Source of the DNA: Rhodobacter sp.
GTDB taxonomy: Bacteria > Pseudomonadota > Alphaproteobacteria > Rhodobacterales > Rhodobacteraceae
Assembly: GCA_027487575.1 (NCBI GenBank)
Contig: JAIYDJ010000018.1
Span: forward strand, 1-42,625
Reading direction: 5' to 3'
DNA: 42,625 nucleotides
Within the stretch, counting starts at the first letter, position 1, and every line of letters begins with the position of its first letter. The notes below the pieces were generated by a model. That model saw only the letters and a program-made list of their open reading frames with translations, had not been told where the DNA came from and did no database searches. A program made the translations under genes and the position numbers. Positions 32,812 to 41,947 of this stretch are shown piece by piece.

Positions 32812-33414
32812 ATGAAGCTTTACTACTCGCCCGGCGCCTGCTCGCTGGCCAGCCATATCGTTCTGGAAGAAGTCGGTTTGCCCTATACGACGGAAAAGAC
32901 CGACATCCGTGCCAAGACGACCGCATCGGGCGGCGATTTCCGGGCGATCAATCCCAAAGGCGCGGTGCCGACGCTGGTGCTGGACGGGGGTGAGGTGTTG
33001 ACCGAAGGTGTGGCGATCATGCAGTTCGTGGCCGATCAGGCCGGGGCGACCGCACTGATGCCCGCTTCGGGGCTGGCGCGGGCGCGGGTTCAGGAAATGC
33101 TGAACTACGTGTGTTCGGAAGTGCACAAGACCTACTCGCCGCTGTTTCGCGGCCTGACGGGCGACGCCAGAACGGCGCAGTTGGCGCAGCTTGACACCAA
33201 GCTGGGTGCGCTGGAGTCGGTGCTGGCCGACGGGCGGACCTTCCTGACGGGCGAGGCGTTCTGCCCGGCGGATGGATATCTGTTCACCGTCACCAACTGG
33301 TCGAAAACACTGGGCCATGATCTTTCGGGCTTCCCGCGGATCGAGGCGCTGCGGACGCGTGTCGGCGCGCGTCCCGCCGTTCAGGCGGCGATGAAGGCGG
33401 AAGGGCTGATCTAG
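32812..33414 (+). CDS. gst: Glutathione S-transferase, beta class
   Basis: A 200-residue GST. The N-terminal thioredoxin-like domain (1-80) starts MKLYYSPGACSLA with Cys10, the catalytic residue typical of beta-class bacterial GSTs, and contains the NPKGAVPTLVL cis-Pro loop; the C-terminal helical domain follows. It conjugates or reduces electrophiles with glutathione in the cytoplasm. GGAGA is eight bases before the ATG at 32812; the longer ORF is rejected because it covers the divergent ilv promoter region. Its TAG stop overlaps the TAG stop of the convergent VOC gene within one CTAG. Confidence 0.94.
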   Translation: MKLYYSPGACSLASHIVLEEVGLPYTTEKTDIRAKTTASGGDFRAINPKGAVPTLVLDGGEVLTEGVAIMQFVADQAGATALMPASGLARARVQEMLNYVCSEVHKTYSPLFRGLTGDARTAQLAQLDTKLGALESVLADGRTFLTGEAFCPADGYLFTVTNWSKTLGHDLSGFPRIEALRTRVGARPAVQAAMKAEGLI

Positions 33415-33788
33415 CGCCGTTCGATCAGGTCCCAGCGGTTGCCGAACGGGTCACGCCAGACGGCAACCGTGCCATAGGTTTCGGGGCGGGGCGGTTCTTC
33501 GAAAACGCCGCCCGCCGCCGAAATCCGTGCAGCGTCGCGCGCGAAATCGTCCGTTTCAACGAACAGCCAGACCCGCCCGCCCGCCTGATTGCCGATGGTG
33601 GCGCGTTGCGCATCGGTGTCCGCCCGGCCCAGAACCAGAAGCGGACCGCCCCCGGGGGCGCGGATCGTGATCCAGCGCTTGGTCCCCTGATCGACATCCT
33701 CCACCAGATCGAACCCCAGCCCGTCGCGATAGAACGCAAGCGCCTCTGCATAGCCCGGCACTACCAGTGTCAGGGCGGCCAGCCTCAC
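33411..33788 (-). CDS. VOC-family (glyoxalase-like) protein
   Basis: A 125-residue vicinal-oxygen-chelate protein with the paired beta-alpha-beta-beta-beta fold: [28 protein letters not shown] at the start and [11 protein letters not shown] at the end, which is the family's C-terminal metal-ligand Glu region. It resembles the small single-domain glyoxalase/bleomycin-resistance type; substrate unknown. The start is GTG at 33788, overlapping the TGA of bpt as GTGA, so it is translated with bpt. The stop shares CTAG with the convergent gst stop. Confidence 0.85.
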   Translation of the reverse strand: MRLAALTLVVPGYAEALAFYRDGLGFDLVEDVDQGTKRWITIRAPGGGPLLVLGRADTDAQRATIGNQAGGRVWLFVETDDFARDAARISAAGGVFEEPPRPETYGTVAVWRDPFGNRWDLIERR

Positions 33789-34621
33789 TCGCGCGCGGTC
33801 CGGCCTTCGGGCAGGTTGATGCGCGCAACCTGTTCGGCGATCGGATCGACCGACAGCGGATGCAGCTCGGCGCGGTGGTCGGCGGGATCTCCGATGGGCT
33901 GCCAACCGCCGCCCTTGTAGATTTCCAGCGCAGAAAACCCGGCCTTGTAGCCCATCTTCCGGCTGCCCGGCACCCAGTAGCCCAGATAGACATAGGGCAA
34001 GCCCGCCTCGCGGGCGATTTCGACATGGTCGAGAATGGCAAAGGTGCCCAGCGACAGCGCGATCAGCGCCGGATCGTAGAAGGAATAGACCATCGACAGA
34101 CCGTCATCCAGAACGTCCGTCAGACTGACGCAGGCAAGCGGCCGGCCGGATTCGTCAGGCCCCGCCGGGCGGGTGTATTCGATGACCCGGCTCTTGATCG
34201 GGGTTTCCTCGATCATGGCCGCGAACTCGAACACGTCCATGTCCGCCATGCCGCCATCGGCATGCCGCACGTCCAGGTACCGCCGGAACAGCGCGAACTG
34301 ATCTTCGGTGGCCCAGGGCGAGGTTGCGTTGCGCGTCAGGTGCGCCGCCGCCTTCATGACCCTGCGCTGGGTGCGGGAAGGGACGAAATCGGCAACGCGG
34401 ATGCGGGCCGACAGACAGGCCGAACATTCGGCGCAGGAAGGGCGGTAGAGCACGTTCTGACTGCGCCGGAAGCCCTGTTTGGACAGCGTGTCGTTCAACC
34501 GTTGCGCGTGGTCGCCCTGCAACGCGGTGAACAGCTTCCGCTCCATCCGCCCATCAAGATAGGGGCAGGCCTGCGGAGCCGTCACATAGAATTGCGGCGC
34601 AATGGGAAGGGTGTGGCGCAT
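33785..34621 (-). CDS. bpt: Aspartate/glutamate leucyltransferase (N-end rule)
   Basis: A 278-residue leucyl/phenylalanyl-type transferase of the Bpt family, which moves leucine from Leu-tRNA to N-terminal Asp or Glu of proteins and marks them for ClpS/ClpAP degradation. Diagnostic features: [13 protein letters not shown], the cysteine cluster [16 protein letters not shown], and [26 protein letters not shown] in the GNAT-like C-terminal half. The ATG at 34621 ([14 protein letters not shown]) matches the family start; an ATG 19 codons upstream gives an unlikely extension. It is coupled to the VOC gene downstream. Confidence 0.94.
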   Translation of the reverse strand: MRHTLPIAPQFYVTAPQACPYLDGRMERKLFTALQGDHAQRLNDTLSKQGFRRSQNVLYRPSCAECSACLSARIRVADFVPSRTQRRVMKAAAHLTRNATSPWATEDQFALFRRYLDVRHADGGMADMDVFEFAAMIEETPIKSRVIEYTRPAGPDESGRPLACVSLTDVLDDGLSMVYSFYDPALIALSLGTFAILDHVEIAREAGLPYVYLGYWVPGSRKMGYKAGFSALEIYKGGGWQPIGDPADHRAELHPLSVDPIAEQVARINLPEGRTARE

Positions 34622-34711
34622 CGTCAGCTTTGCTTGCGGGTTGCCGGTTACGTTAGCAAGGCAATGCGGCGTCGCCAAGGCTGTCTTTTGTTGAAAGACA
34701 GGACCATGAAA

Positions 34712-34735
34712 TGGCCCCCACGGGTGCGGGGGCCA
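34712..34735 (-). terminator. Terminator-like hairpin after the DUF2852 gene
   Basis: TGGCCCCC (34712-34719) and GGGGGCCA (34728-34735) pair around an 8-base loop, 12 bp past the stop. A short weak T-stretch follows. A second small dyad (34681-34688/34694-34701) lies just beyond, in the bpt leader. Confidence 0.65.
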
Positions 34736-34747
34736 GTCGTGACCGTC

Positions 34748-35221
34748 TCAGTACTGCCCGCCCCGCGGGGTGTCGTTCGTCGGGTCGGATGCGGCCGGAG
34801 CTTCACGGCCGGCACGGGCGCGGTCAGCCATGAAGGTGTCGAATTCCGACTTGTCCTTGGCTTCGCGCAGCCGCTGCAGGAAGGATTCGAAGGCGAGTTG
34901 TTCGTCTTCCAGACGGCGCAGCGTTTCGGACTTGTAGGCGTCGAAGGCAGAGTTGCCGGACGTCGCATAGGCGCGGCCCATGTGACGATCATGACGGTCG
35001 TGGCGGCGGGCACTGCAAGAGGATGAACGGGTGAACATGCGTTTGCTCCAGATCAGATAGGCCAGAAGGGCAAGGCCGACGGGCCAGATGAAGATGAATC
35101 CCAGCACCATGGCGGCGATCCAGGCGCCCTTGCCACGGTCATCAAGCCATTGTTCGGCACGGCGCAGCCAGGTCAGGGGCCCGCCGGTGGTCATGCGGTC
35201 GGTGGAGGATGCAGTGGTCAT
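34748..35221 (-). CDS. DUF2852 membrane protein
   Basis: A 157-residue protein with one clear membrane region at about residues 33-56 (AWIAAMVLGFIFIWPVGLALLAYLIW) and a charged, helical C-terminal half with a Glu/Lys-rich region (LEDEQLAFESFLQRLREAKDKSEFDTFM). This is the DUF2852 pattern, frequent in Rhodobacterales and Rhizobiales, function unknown. The ATG at 35221 has GGGAG twelve bases upstream; GTG at 35233 is possible. A His/Arg-rich stretch (RRHDRHDRHMGR) follows the membrane segment on the likely cytoplasmic side. Confidence 0.88.
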   Translation of the reverse strand: MTTASSTDRMTTGGPLTWLRRAEQWLDDRGKGAWIAAMVLGFIFIWPVGLALLAYLIWSKRMFTRSSSCSARRHDRHDRHMGRAYATSGNSAFDAYKSETLRRLEDEQLAFESFLQRLREAKDKSEFDTFMADRARAGREAPAASDPTNDTPRGGQY

Positions 35222-35248
35222 CGGCGGTGTCACTCCCGGTTCAGGTTA

Positions 35249-35267
35249 ATGTGAATGTCTTTCACAT
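35249..35267. promoter_or_regulatory. Inverted repeat ATGTGAA-N5-TTCACAT
   Basis: A perfect 7-bp dyad with 5-bp spacer, 28 bp before the DUF2852 start and in the divergent gap with glnE. Size and symmetry fit an operator for a dimeric regulator; none can be named. Confidence 0.45.
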
Positions 35268-35388
35268 GACGAAGATGCCCTCGCTCGCGTCCGGGTTCAA
35301 GAGGGTATGTTAAAAATGTTTACATGCCCTCCGCCGACCCGGTGCAGCGCAGGTTGACCTTGCCGGTCCCGACGCGCATCGTGGCCTG

Positions 35389-38160
35389 ATGACAGACTTT
35401 TCCCACCGCCTGACCCGTCAGCCCCGGGCGCACGACCCCGACGCTGCACAGGGTGTGGCGACAGCGTTTGCCGATCTGGTGCCCGACCTGCGCGACCTGC
35501 TGGCCGCAACCGCCGGGTGCAGCCCCTACCTGCGCGCGCTGATGCTGCGCGAGTCGGTCTGGCTGCGCGACGCGCTTACCCTTGCGCCCGAAGCCGCGAT
35601 GACGGGCCTGCTGGACAGCCTCACCGCCCAGACTGCCGAGACTCTGGCCGTGCAGTTGCGTCTTGCCAAGGGACGGGTTGCGCTGCTCACCGCGCTGGCA
35701 GATCTGGGCGGTGTCTGGCCGTTGGTGGCGGTCACGGGCGCGCTGACCACCTTTGCGGACCGCGCCCTTGGGGCCGGGTTGCGGGTACTTGTCGCCGACG
35801 AAATCCGCCGGGGCCGCCTGCCCGGCGCGATTGCGGATGACGCAGGGACTGCTGCGGGCATGGTGATCCTGGCGATGGGCAAGCTGGGGGCGGGGGAGTT
35901 GAACTATTCGTCCGACATCGACCTGATCTGCCTCTTCGATCAGGACCGCTATCCCGGTGCCGCGACCGAGGCGCGTGCGGGCTTTGTCCGCGTCACCCGC
36001 CGCCTGATGGCCCTGATCGGCGATGTCACGGCGGGCGGTTACGTGTTTCGCTGCGATCTGCGGCTGCGCCCCGATGCCGCGGTGACGCCTGTCTGCCTGT
36101 CGATGGCCGCTGCGGAATCCTACTACGAAAGCGTCGGCCGCACGTGGGAGCGCGCCGCCTTCATCAAGGCCCGTCCCTGCGCGGGCGATCTTGCTGCGGG
36201 GGAACGGTTCCTCAAGGCACTTGTTCCGTTCGTCTGGCGCAAGCACCTCGACTTTGCCGCGATTCAGGATGCCCACGACATGCGGCTGCGCATCCGCGAC
36301 CATCGCCAGTTGCACGGGCCGATCGTGGTGGAAGGTCACAACCTGAAACTCGGGGCGGGGGGTATCCGCGAGATCGAGTTCTTCACCCAGACCCGCCAAC
36401 TGATCGCGGGCGGGCGGGACCCCGATCTGCGCAGCCGCACAACGGTCGGCGGTCTGTCGGCACTGGCGGCGAAGGGATGGGTTCCGCAGGATGTGGCGGA
36501 GGAATTGACCGGGCTTTACCGGGCGCACCGCGAGGTCGAACACCGCCTTCAGATGGTCGGGGACGCGCAGACCCATGATCTGCCGACCACGTCCGACGGC
36601 ATCGCCCGGATCGCGGCGTTCTGCGGGCAGGACGAGGCGGCCTTTCGCGCGGGTCTCTTGGACCGTCTGACGCGCACGGATGCGCTGACCGGGGGCTTTT
36701 TCGCGCCAGCACCGGTCCCCGCCGCCGAAGGGCCGCCCCTTTCGGACAAGGCGCGCGAGATCGTCCGGGGCTGGCAGTCCTATCCCGCGCTGCGGTCGGA
36801 CCGCGCACAGGGCATTTTCCGCCGCCTTGCGCCGACGCTGCTGACCCGGCTGAACCGCGCCGCGAACCCCGACGAGGCGCTGATCGCGCTGGACGGGTTT
36901 CTGGCGGGACTGCCCGCCGGGGTGCAGATCTTTGCGCTGTTCGACGCTAACCCCAGCCTTGTCGATCTGATCATCGACATCGCCGCCACTTCGCCGGGCC
37001 TTGCCCGGTATCTGTCGCGCAACGCGGGCGTGCTCGACGCGGTGATCGGGGGGGCGTTCTTTGCCGATTGGCCCGGAGAAGCCGCGCTGACCGATGATCT
37101 GGCACGGCTGCTGGCCGCGCGGCGGGACTACGAGGCGCGGCTGGATGCGGCGCGGCGCTGGATGAAGGAATGGCATTTCCGCATCGGCGTGCACCATCTG
37201 CGCGGACTGATCGACGGATTCGAGGCGGGGCGGCAGTATGCCGATCTGGCGGGGGCGGTTCTGGCGGCGCTGTGGCCCGTGGTGGTCGCTGCCTTTGCGG
37301 TTCGGCACGGTCCGCCGCCGGGACGCGGCGCGGTCGTGCTGGGGATGGGATCGCTGGGGGCAGGGCTGCTGAACGCGCAATCCGACCTTGACCTGATCGT
37401 GATCTACGATGCCGCCGAGGCCGAAACCAGCGCCGGTCCGCGTCCGCTGGCGCCCCGCACCTATTTCGCGCGGCTGACGCAGGCGCTGGTGACGGCACTG
37501 ACCGCACCGATGGCCGAGGGGCGGCTCTACGAGGTGGACATGCGGCTGCGTCCTTCGGGGCGGCAGGGCCCGGTTGCCACCTCGCTGTCGGCTTTTGTGC
37601 AGTATCAGGAAACCGAAGCCTGGACTTGGGAACATCTGGCCCTGACCCGGGCGCGGGTTCTGGCGGGCAACCCGGATCTTGCGAAGGATGCCGAAATGGT
37701 CCGCTGCCGGATACTGGCCGCCAAACGCGACAATCCCCGGCTGCGCGATGATGTGGCTGACATGCGCGCGCGGATTGCCGCCGCGCGTCCGGGTTCCGGC
37801 GGGCTGGACGCGCGGTCCGGCCCGGGTCGGCTGATGGACGTCGAACTCTGCGCGCAAATGGGGGCCTTGCTGTCGGGCAGTCCGCTGCGGGACACCGAAG
37901 GCCAGATTGCGGTCATGGGAGAGGCCGCTGCGGCGGTGCTGCGGTCGGCGTGGCGGCTTTGCTGGCAGGTTCAGGCCGCCTGCCGGCTTCTGACCGACCG
38001 CGACCCCCATCCGGCCACGCTGGGCGAAGGGGGGCGCGCCTTTGTGCTGCGCGAAACCGCAATGCCGTCCTTGCCAGACCTGATCAGCGCACTGAACCAT
38101 GTGGCAGGGCTTGCCGGGGCGGCGTTTTCGGCGCAACTTGCCGCAAGGGACGGGGAGTGA
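35389..38160 (+). CDS. glnE: Bifunctional glutamine synthetase adenylyltransferase/deadenylase
   Basis: A 923-residue enzyme that adds and removes AMP on glutamine synthetase under PII control. The N-terminal deadenylase nucleotidyltransferase site is GKLGAGELNYSSDIDL (from residue 164), and the C-terminal adenylyltransferase site is GMGSLGAGLLNAQSDLDL (from about residue 652); a linker with PII-responsive regions lies between. Both catalytic DxD motifs are intact. E. coli GlnE is slightly longer (about 946). The start at 35389 has only a weak ribosome site. It complements the amine-nitrogen theme of the window; the GS-like PuuA ligases are not its targets as they lack the adenylylation loop. 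Confidence 0.96.
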   Translation: MTDFSHRLTRQPRAHDPDAAQGVATAFADLVPDLRDLLAATAGCSPYLRALMLRESVWLRDALTLAPEAAMTGLLDSLTAQTAETLAVQLRLAKGRVALLTALADLGGVWPLVAVTGALTTFADRALGAGLRVLVADEIRRGRLPGAIADDAGTAAGMVILAMGKLGAGELNYSSDIDLICLFDQDRYPGAATEARAGFVRVTRRLMALIGDVTAGGYVFRCDLRLRPDAAVTPVCLSMAAAESYYESVGRTWERAAFIKARPCAGDLAAGERFLKALVPFVWRKHLDFAAIQDAHDMRLRIRDHRQLHGPIVVEGHNLKLGAGGIREIEFFTQTRQLIAGGRDPDLRSRTTVGGLSALAAKGWVPQDVAEELTGLYRAHREVEHRLQMVGDAQTHDLPTTSDGIARIAAFCGQDEAAFRAGLLDRLTRTDALTGGFFAPAPVPAAEGPPLSDKAREIVRGWQSYPALRSDRAQGIFRRLAPTLLTRLNRAANPDEALIALDGFLAGLPAGVQIFALFDANPSLVDLIIDIAATSPGLARYLSRNAGVLDAVIGGAFFADWPGEAALTDDLARLLAARRDYEARLDAARRWMKEWHFRIGVHHLRGLIDGFEAGRQYADLAGAVLAALWPVVVAAFAVRHGPPPGRGAVVLGMGSLGAGLLNAQSDLDLIVIYDAAEAETSAGPRPLAPRTYFARLTQALVTALTAPMAEGRLYEVDMRLRPSGRQGPVATSLSAFVQYQETEAWTWEHLALTRARVLAGNPDLAKDAEMVRCRILAAKRDNPRLRDDVADMRARIAAARPGSGGLDARSGPGRLMDVELCAQMGALLSGSPLRDTEGQIAVMGEAAAAVLRSAWRLCWQVQAACRLLTDRDPHPATLGEGGRAFVLRETAMPSLPDLISALNHVAGLAGAAFSAQLAARDGE

Positions 38161-38164
38161 TGGC

Positions 38165-38440
38165 ATGGATAAGAACGCGGCGGACCCGAAGGGCCTGATC
38201 CGGGAAAGCTACCGGATCGACGGGATAACCGGGGGCGAATGCCGGTCGGTGTTCATGGACTGGGCGCTGAGCCTGCCGGTAGATGCGCCGTTCAAGGAGG
38301 CGCTGACCCATCTGATCGCCACCTACGCCGAGGCCGAACCTGACCACCCGATGAGCGCGGTCCTGCATGAGGGACTGACCATGCCCGAGGCTGCGGCCCG
38401 GCGTCGCGGTGGCCGCGCCGCCCGCTTTCCCGCGCCTTAA
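38165..38440 (+). CDS. Small conserved hypothetical protein
   Basis: A 91-residue acidic protein (MDKNAADPKGLIRESYRIDG, then GECRSVFMDWALSLP). I do not recognise a named domain; similar short proteins downstream of glnE are common in Rhodobacterales. GGGGAG is nine bases before the ATG at 38165, and the gene starts five bases after the glnE stop, so it is cotranscribed. It ends with an Arg/Ala-rich tail (ARRRGGRAARFPAP), possibly nucleic-acid contacting. Its TAA stop overlaps the convergent eda stop within a shared TTAA. Confidence 0.75.
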   Translation: MDKNAADPKGLIRESYRIDGITGGECRSVFMDWALSLPVDAPFKEALTHLIATYAEAEPDHPMSAVLHEGLTMPEAAARRRGGRAARFPAP

Positions 38441-39075
38441 CGCAGGCTGCGCGCCTCTGCGGCCAGCGCGGTGACCGCCGCCCAGTCGCCGCGCGCCATC
38501 GCGTCTTTCGGCGCGACCCAGCTTCCGCCGACGCACAGGATGTTCGGCAGGCTCAGGTAATCGCGGGCATTCTTCAGGCTGATCCCGCCTGTGGGGCAGA
38601 ATCCGGCCTGCGGAATGGGCGAGCCGATGGATTTCAGAAATGCGGCACCGCCCGACTGTTCGGCCGGAAAGAACTTCATCGCCGTGTATCCCCGTTCCAG
38701 CAACGCCATGATTTCGGACGCGGTGGCGGCCCCGGCCAGCAGCGGCAGGTCGTGTTCCGCGCAGGCGTCCAGCAGCCGGTCCGTAGCACCCGGAGACACG
38801 CCGAAGGTAGCCCCCGCCGCCTTGGCCGCCCGGACATCGGCGGGCGTCAGCAGCGTGCCCGCGCCGACCACGCCGCCCGGCACCTCGGCCATGATGTGGA
38901 TCGCGTCCAGCGCGCAGGGGGTGCGCAGGGTGACTTCCAGAACCGGCAGACCCCCTGCGACAAGGGCTGTCGCCAAAGGCCCGGCATGGACCAGTTCGTC
39001 GATCACCAGAACCGGCACGACGGGGGCCATCGCGCAGATCGCGCGGGTTCTCACGGATTGTTCGGCGGGCGTCAT
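38437..39075 (-). CDS. eda: 2-dehydro-3-deoxyphosphogluconate (KDPG) aldolase
   Basis: A 212-residue class I aldolase that splits KDPG to pyruvate and glyceraldehyde-3-phosphate, the last Entner-Doudoroff step. Glu47 (VLEVTLRT) and the Schiff-base Lys134 (AMKFFPAE) are in place, with the phosphate-binding GGI (PTGGISLKN) in the C-terminal half. It follows edd by 44 bp in one operon. MTPAEQSVRT is the natural start; the much longer in-frame ORF beyond is rejected. Confidence 0.96.
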   Translation of the reverse strand: MTPAEQSVRTRAICAMAPVVPVLVIDELVHAGPLATALVAGGLPVLEVTLRTPCALDAIHIMAEVPGGVVGAGTLLTPADVRAAKAAGATFGVSPGATDRLLDACAEHDLPLLAGAATASEIMALLERGYTAMKFFPAEQSGGAAFLKSIGSPIPQAGFCPTGGISLKNARDYLSLPNILCVGGSWVAPKDAMARGDWAAVTALAAEARSLR

Positions 39076-39119
39076 CGCTAGCTCTTTCCTTCTGTTGGTC
39101 TAATTGAACCGGCGCGGCG

Positions 39120-40922
39120 TCAGACCACCACCCCGGCCCCTTCGGTCGAATTTCCGACATTGCGGCGGAACGCCTCGAACAACTCGCGCCCGATGCCCCA
39201 GCTGTTGGCAGAAAGATCGGCTGTCGCTGGTGTGCGGCTGTCGAAATCCGGTACAAGCGCGGTCAGCGTGCCTGCGACGGCGTCCAGCCGGACCACATCG
39301 CCATCCCGCAGCCGTGCCAGCGGGCCTCCCACCGCCGCCTCGGGCGAGACGTGGATGGCCGCAGGCACCTTGCCCGACGCGCCCGACATCCGCCCGTCGG
39401 TGACAAGCGCCACTCGCAACCCACGGTCCTGCAAGACCGACAGCGTGGGGGTCAGCGAGTGCAATTCGGGCATGCCGTTGGATTGCGGTCCCTGAAACCG
39501 GACGACGACGATCGTGTCGGTGATGAATTCGCCCGCCTTGAAGGCGGCCTTGACCCCGTCCTGATCGTGAAAGATCCGGACCGGAGCTTCGATCACGTGG
39601 CGGTCGGGGGCGACGGCAGACACCTTGATGACCCCGCGCCCCAGATTGCCCGCCAGTTGCTTCAAACCGCCCGAGGGCTGAAACGGGTCCGACGCCGGGC
39701 GCAGGATCTTTTCGTTCAGGCTGGCAGGCGCACCAGGTTGCCAGGCAAGCCGTCCGTCCAGAATTTTCGGCTCTTGCCGGTACAGGTCCAGCCCGTCGCC
39801 CACGGCGGTCTTGGCATCGGGGTGCAGAAGCCCCGCATCCAGAAGCTGGCCGATCATGAAGCCAAGCCCCCCGGCGGCATGAAAATGGTTCACGTCCGCC
39901 AGACCGTTGGGATAGACCTTGGCCATCAGCGGCACGACATCCGAGATGTCGGCGAAATCCTGCAGGTCGAGGATCACGCCCGCCGCCCGCGCCATCGCGG
40001 GCAGGTGCAGCACCAGATTGGTCGACCCCCCCGTCGCCATCAGCCCGACCAGCCCGTTCACGAAAGCGCGTTCGTCCAGAACCTCGCCCGCCGGGCGATA
40101 GTCGTTGCCTAGCGCGGTGATCGTCGCTGCCCGTTCGACCGCCGCAGTGGTCAGGGCGTCGCGCAGCGGGGTGTTGGGGTTGACAAAGGATGCGCCGGGC
40201 AGGTGCAGGCCCATGAATTCCATCAGCATCTGGTTGGTGTTGGCAGTGCCATAGAAGGTGCAGGTGCCCGGCCCGTGATAGCTGGCCATTTCGGCCGCCA
40301 TCAGATCGTCGCGGCTGATCTTGCCTTCGGCATAGGCGTTGCGCACGCGCGATTTTTCGTCGTTGGGCAGCCCCGACGGCATCGGGCCTGCGGGCACGAA
40401 CACCGCCGGCAGATGGCCGAAGGTGGCGGCGGCGATGACCAGACCCGGCACGATCTTGTCGCAGACCCCCAGATAAAGCGCTGCATCAAACGTGTTGTGC
40501 GACAGCGCGATTCCGGCGGCCAGCGCGATCACATCGCGCGAGAACAGCGAAAGCTCCATCCCCGGCTGGCCTTGGGTCACCCCGTCGCACATCGCGGGCA
40601 CCCCGCCAGCCACCTGCGCCGTGGCCCCGACCCGCCGCGCCGCGTCGCGGATCATCTGGGGATAGACCTCGTAGGGTTGATGCGCCGAAAGCATGTCGTT
40701 GTAGGCGGTGACAATTCCGATGTTGGGTTGTCTTGAGGCGGCCAGTGCCGCCTTGTCCTGACCCATCGCCGCATAGGCATGGGCCTGATTGCCGCAGGCC
40801 AGATGCGCGCGCGCCGGGCCTGTCGCCGCAGCAGCAGCCATGCGCGCCAGATAGGTTCCGCGCGAAGCGGAGGACCGGTCACGGATCCGGTCGGTGACCC
40901 GGGCGATGGTTGGATGAAGCAT
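39120..40922 (-). CDS. edd: 6-phosphogluconate dehydratase
   Basis: A 600-residue [4Fe-4S] dehydratase of the IlvD/Edd family, which converts 6-phosphogluconate to KDPG. Cluster and active-site cysteines: Cys112 (AMCDGVTQG), Cys154 (GVCDKIVPG) and the Cys in [14 protein letters not shown]. The late motif [19 protein letters not shown] closes the active site. AAGGGGA precedes the ATG at 40922. With eda downstream it forms the standard edd-eda operon; a LacI-type palindrome 42 bp before the start suggests carbohydrate-responsive repression. Confidence 0.96.
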   Translation of the reverse strand: MLHPTIARVTDRIRDRSSASRGTYLARMAAAAATGPARAHLACGNQAHAYAAMGQDKAALAASRQPNIGIVTAYNDMLSAHQPYEVYPQMIRDAARRVGATAQVAGGVPAMCDGVTQGQPGMELSLFSRDVIALAAGIALSHNTFDAALYLGVCDKIVPGLVIAAATFGHLPAVFVPAGPMPSGLPNDEKSRVRNAYAEGKISRDDLMAAEMASYHGPGTCTFYGTANTNQMLMEFMGLHLPGASFVNPNTPLRDALTTAAVERAATITALGNDYRPAGEVLDERAFVNGLVGLMATGGSTNLVLHLPAMARAAGVILDLQDFADISDVVPLMAKVYPNGLADVNHFHAAGGLGFMIGQLLDAGLLHPDAKTAVGDGLDLYRQEPKILDGRLAWQPGAPASLNEKILRPASDPFQPSGGLKQLAGNLGRGVIKVSAVAPDRHVIEAPVRIFHDQDGVKAAFKAGEFITDTIVVVRFQGPQSNGMPELHSLTPTLSVLQDRGLRVALVTDGRMSGASGKVPAAIHVSPEAAVGGPLARLRDGDVVRLDAVAGTLTALVPDFDSRTPATADLSANSWGIGRELFEAFRRNVGNSTEGAGVVV

Positions 40923-40963
40923 GGCGGTCCCCTTGCTGTTGCGATCCTACCCTAGCAGGCTTT

Positions 40964-40975
40964 GTTAGCGCTAAC
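40964..40975. promoter_or_regulatory. LacI-type operator upstream of edd
   Basis: GTTAGCGCTAAC is a perfect 12-bp palindrome with the central CG typical of LacI/GntR-family operators. It lies 42 bp before edd and likely regulates the operon. Confidence 0.68.
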
Positions 40976-41089
40976 CATCCCGGACGAAGCTTGACAGGGT
41001 CTGATGGGCGCTTGGCGGACCTGCTTTGACCCGCGAGGCTGCAGTACGGCGTAGCAGTCTTTTCGGTACTTTTGACCGAACGACCGCAG

Positions 41090-41118
41090 TACCGCAACAA
41101 TACCGCAACATTACCGCC
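41090..41118. repeat. Tandem 11-bp repeats
   Basis: TACCGCAACAA, TACCGCAACAT and TACCGCC follow head to tail (2.6 copies). The 11-bp period is about one DNA turn. They lie in the 285-bp divergent gap between edd and the lipoprotein gene, 90 bp before the latter. Related GTAC/CCGCAG pieces occur just upstream. Confidence 0.7.
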
Positions 41119-41207
41119 AGAATTGCCCGAAATCTGCTGATTTCCGCCTTAGTTCGCCAGCATCTTCGCCGCATTCCCCAAGGGGCCCCTGTCAAGAAGG
41201 TGACAAG

Positions 41208-41909
41208 ATGTCGATGATGCGCAAAGGACTTACACTGCTGGCGTTGTTGGCCGTGTCGGCTTGCGCGGGGGTCGAACCGGCCAGCCGGAACACCAATCCC
41301 GGGCAGATCGATCTGCTGCGGGGGGCCTTGCCGGTGGCTTCCGGGCCGCGGGTGCAGGTGCTTCAGGCAAAGTATGCCGTGGCAGAGGTGCGCGTGGACG
41401 TTCCCCGCACGCTGACGGTGTCAGAGGCCAATACCTTCATGCCCGTGGCCGACATCGTCTGGCGCGGAGAGCCGCGCGGCGACCGTTTTGCCCAAGTGGC
41501 GCAAGTCTTCAATGACGGGCTTCTGGCGGGCGTGCAGGGCATGGAAACCGGACCAGGCGTGATCGTCGAGGTCGTCGTGACGCGGTTTCACTGCCTGACC
41601 GAAAAGACCCGCTTCACCGTGGGCGGGAATCACGCGATCCACTTCACCTTGACCGTGCGCGATGCCGCAAGCGGCGCTCTGCTGGAAGGGCCGCGCCCGG
41701 TGGTGGCCGACATCAAGGCGGCAGGCGGCGCTGCGGCGATTGCCGAAGATCAAGCCGGGCGCACCCAGCGGGTGGTGGTGGTAGAACGTCTGGCAGAGGT
41801 GATACGGCGCGAACTCTCTGGCCCGGCCTCCGGGCCCGAGGCTGAGGCGGCGCTGGTGTCGCGCTTCCAAGGCAACATGCTGATCACGGCAACGGGACGG
41901 GGGCTCTGA
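41208..41909 (+). CDS. Outer- or inner-membrane lipoprotein (DUF6778-like)
   Basis: A 233-residue lipoprotein. The signal peptide (MSMMRKGLTLLALLAVSAC) ends in the lipobox AVSAC, with Cys19 as lipidation site. The mature part resembles the DUF6778 group of Rhodobacterales: DIVWRGEPRGDRFAQVAQVF, FTVGGNHAIHFTLTVRD. Function unknown. An AAGGTGA ribosome site precedes the ATG at 41208; ATG codons three and four positions later are alternatives. It is followed by a 38-bp gap to the methyltransferase gene. Confidence 0.82.
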   Translation: MSMMRKGLTLLALLAVSACAGVEPASRNTNPGQIDLLRGALPVASGPRVQVLQAKYAVAEVRVDVPRTLTVSEANTFMPVADIVWRGEPRGDRFAQVAQVFNDGLLAGVQGMETGPGVIVEVVVTRFHCLTEKTRFTVGGNHAIHFTLTVRDAASGALLEGPRPVVADIKAAGGAAAIAEDQAGRTQRVVVVERLAEVIRRELSGPASGPEAEAALVSRFQGNMLITATGRGL

Positions 41910-41947
41910 CCCTTTCGCATCGGCGGAGGAACGGCTAGAAAGGCCGG

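Noticed and set aside
35320..38166. A 948-codon open frame antisense to glnE
   Set aside because: It mirrors glnE over its whole length; the Arg/Gln/His/Gly/Pro-rich translation has no domain and is the usual GC-skew shadow of a long real gene.
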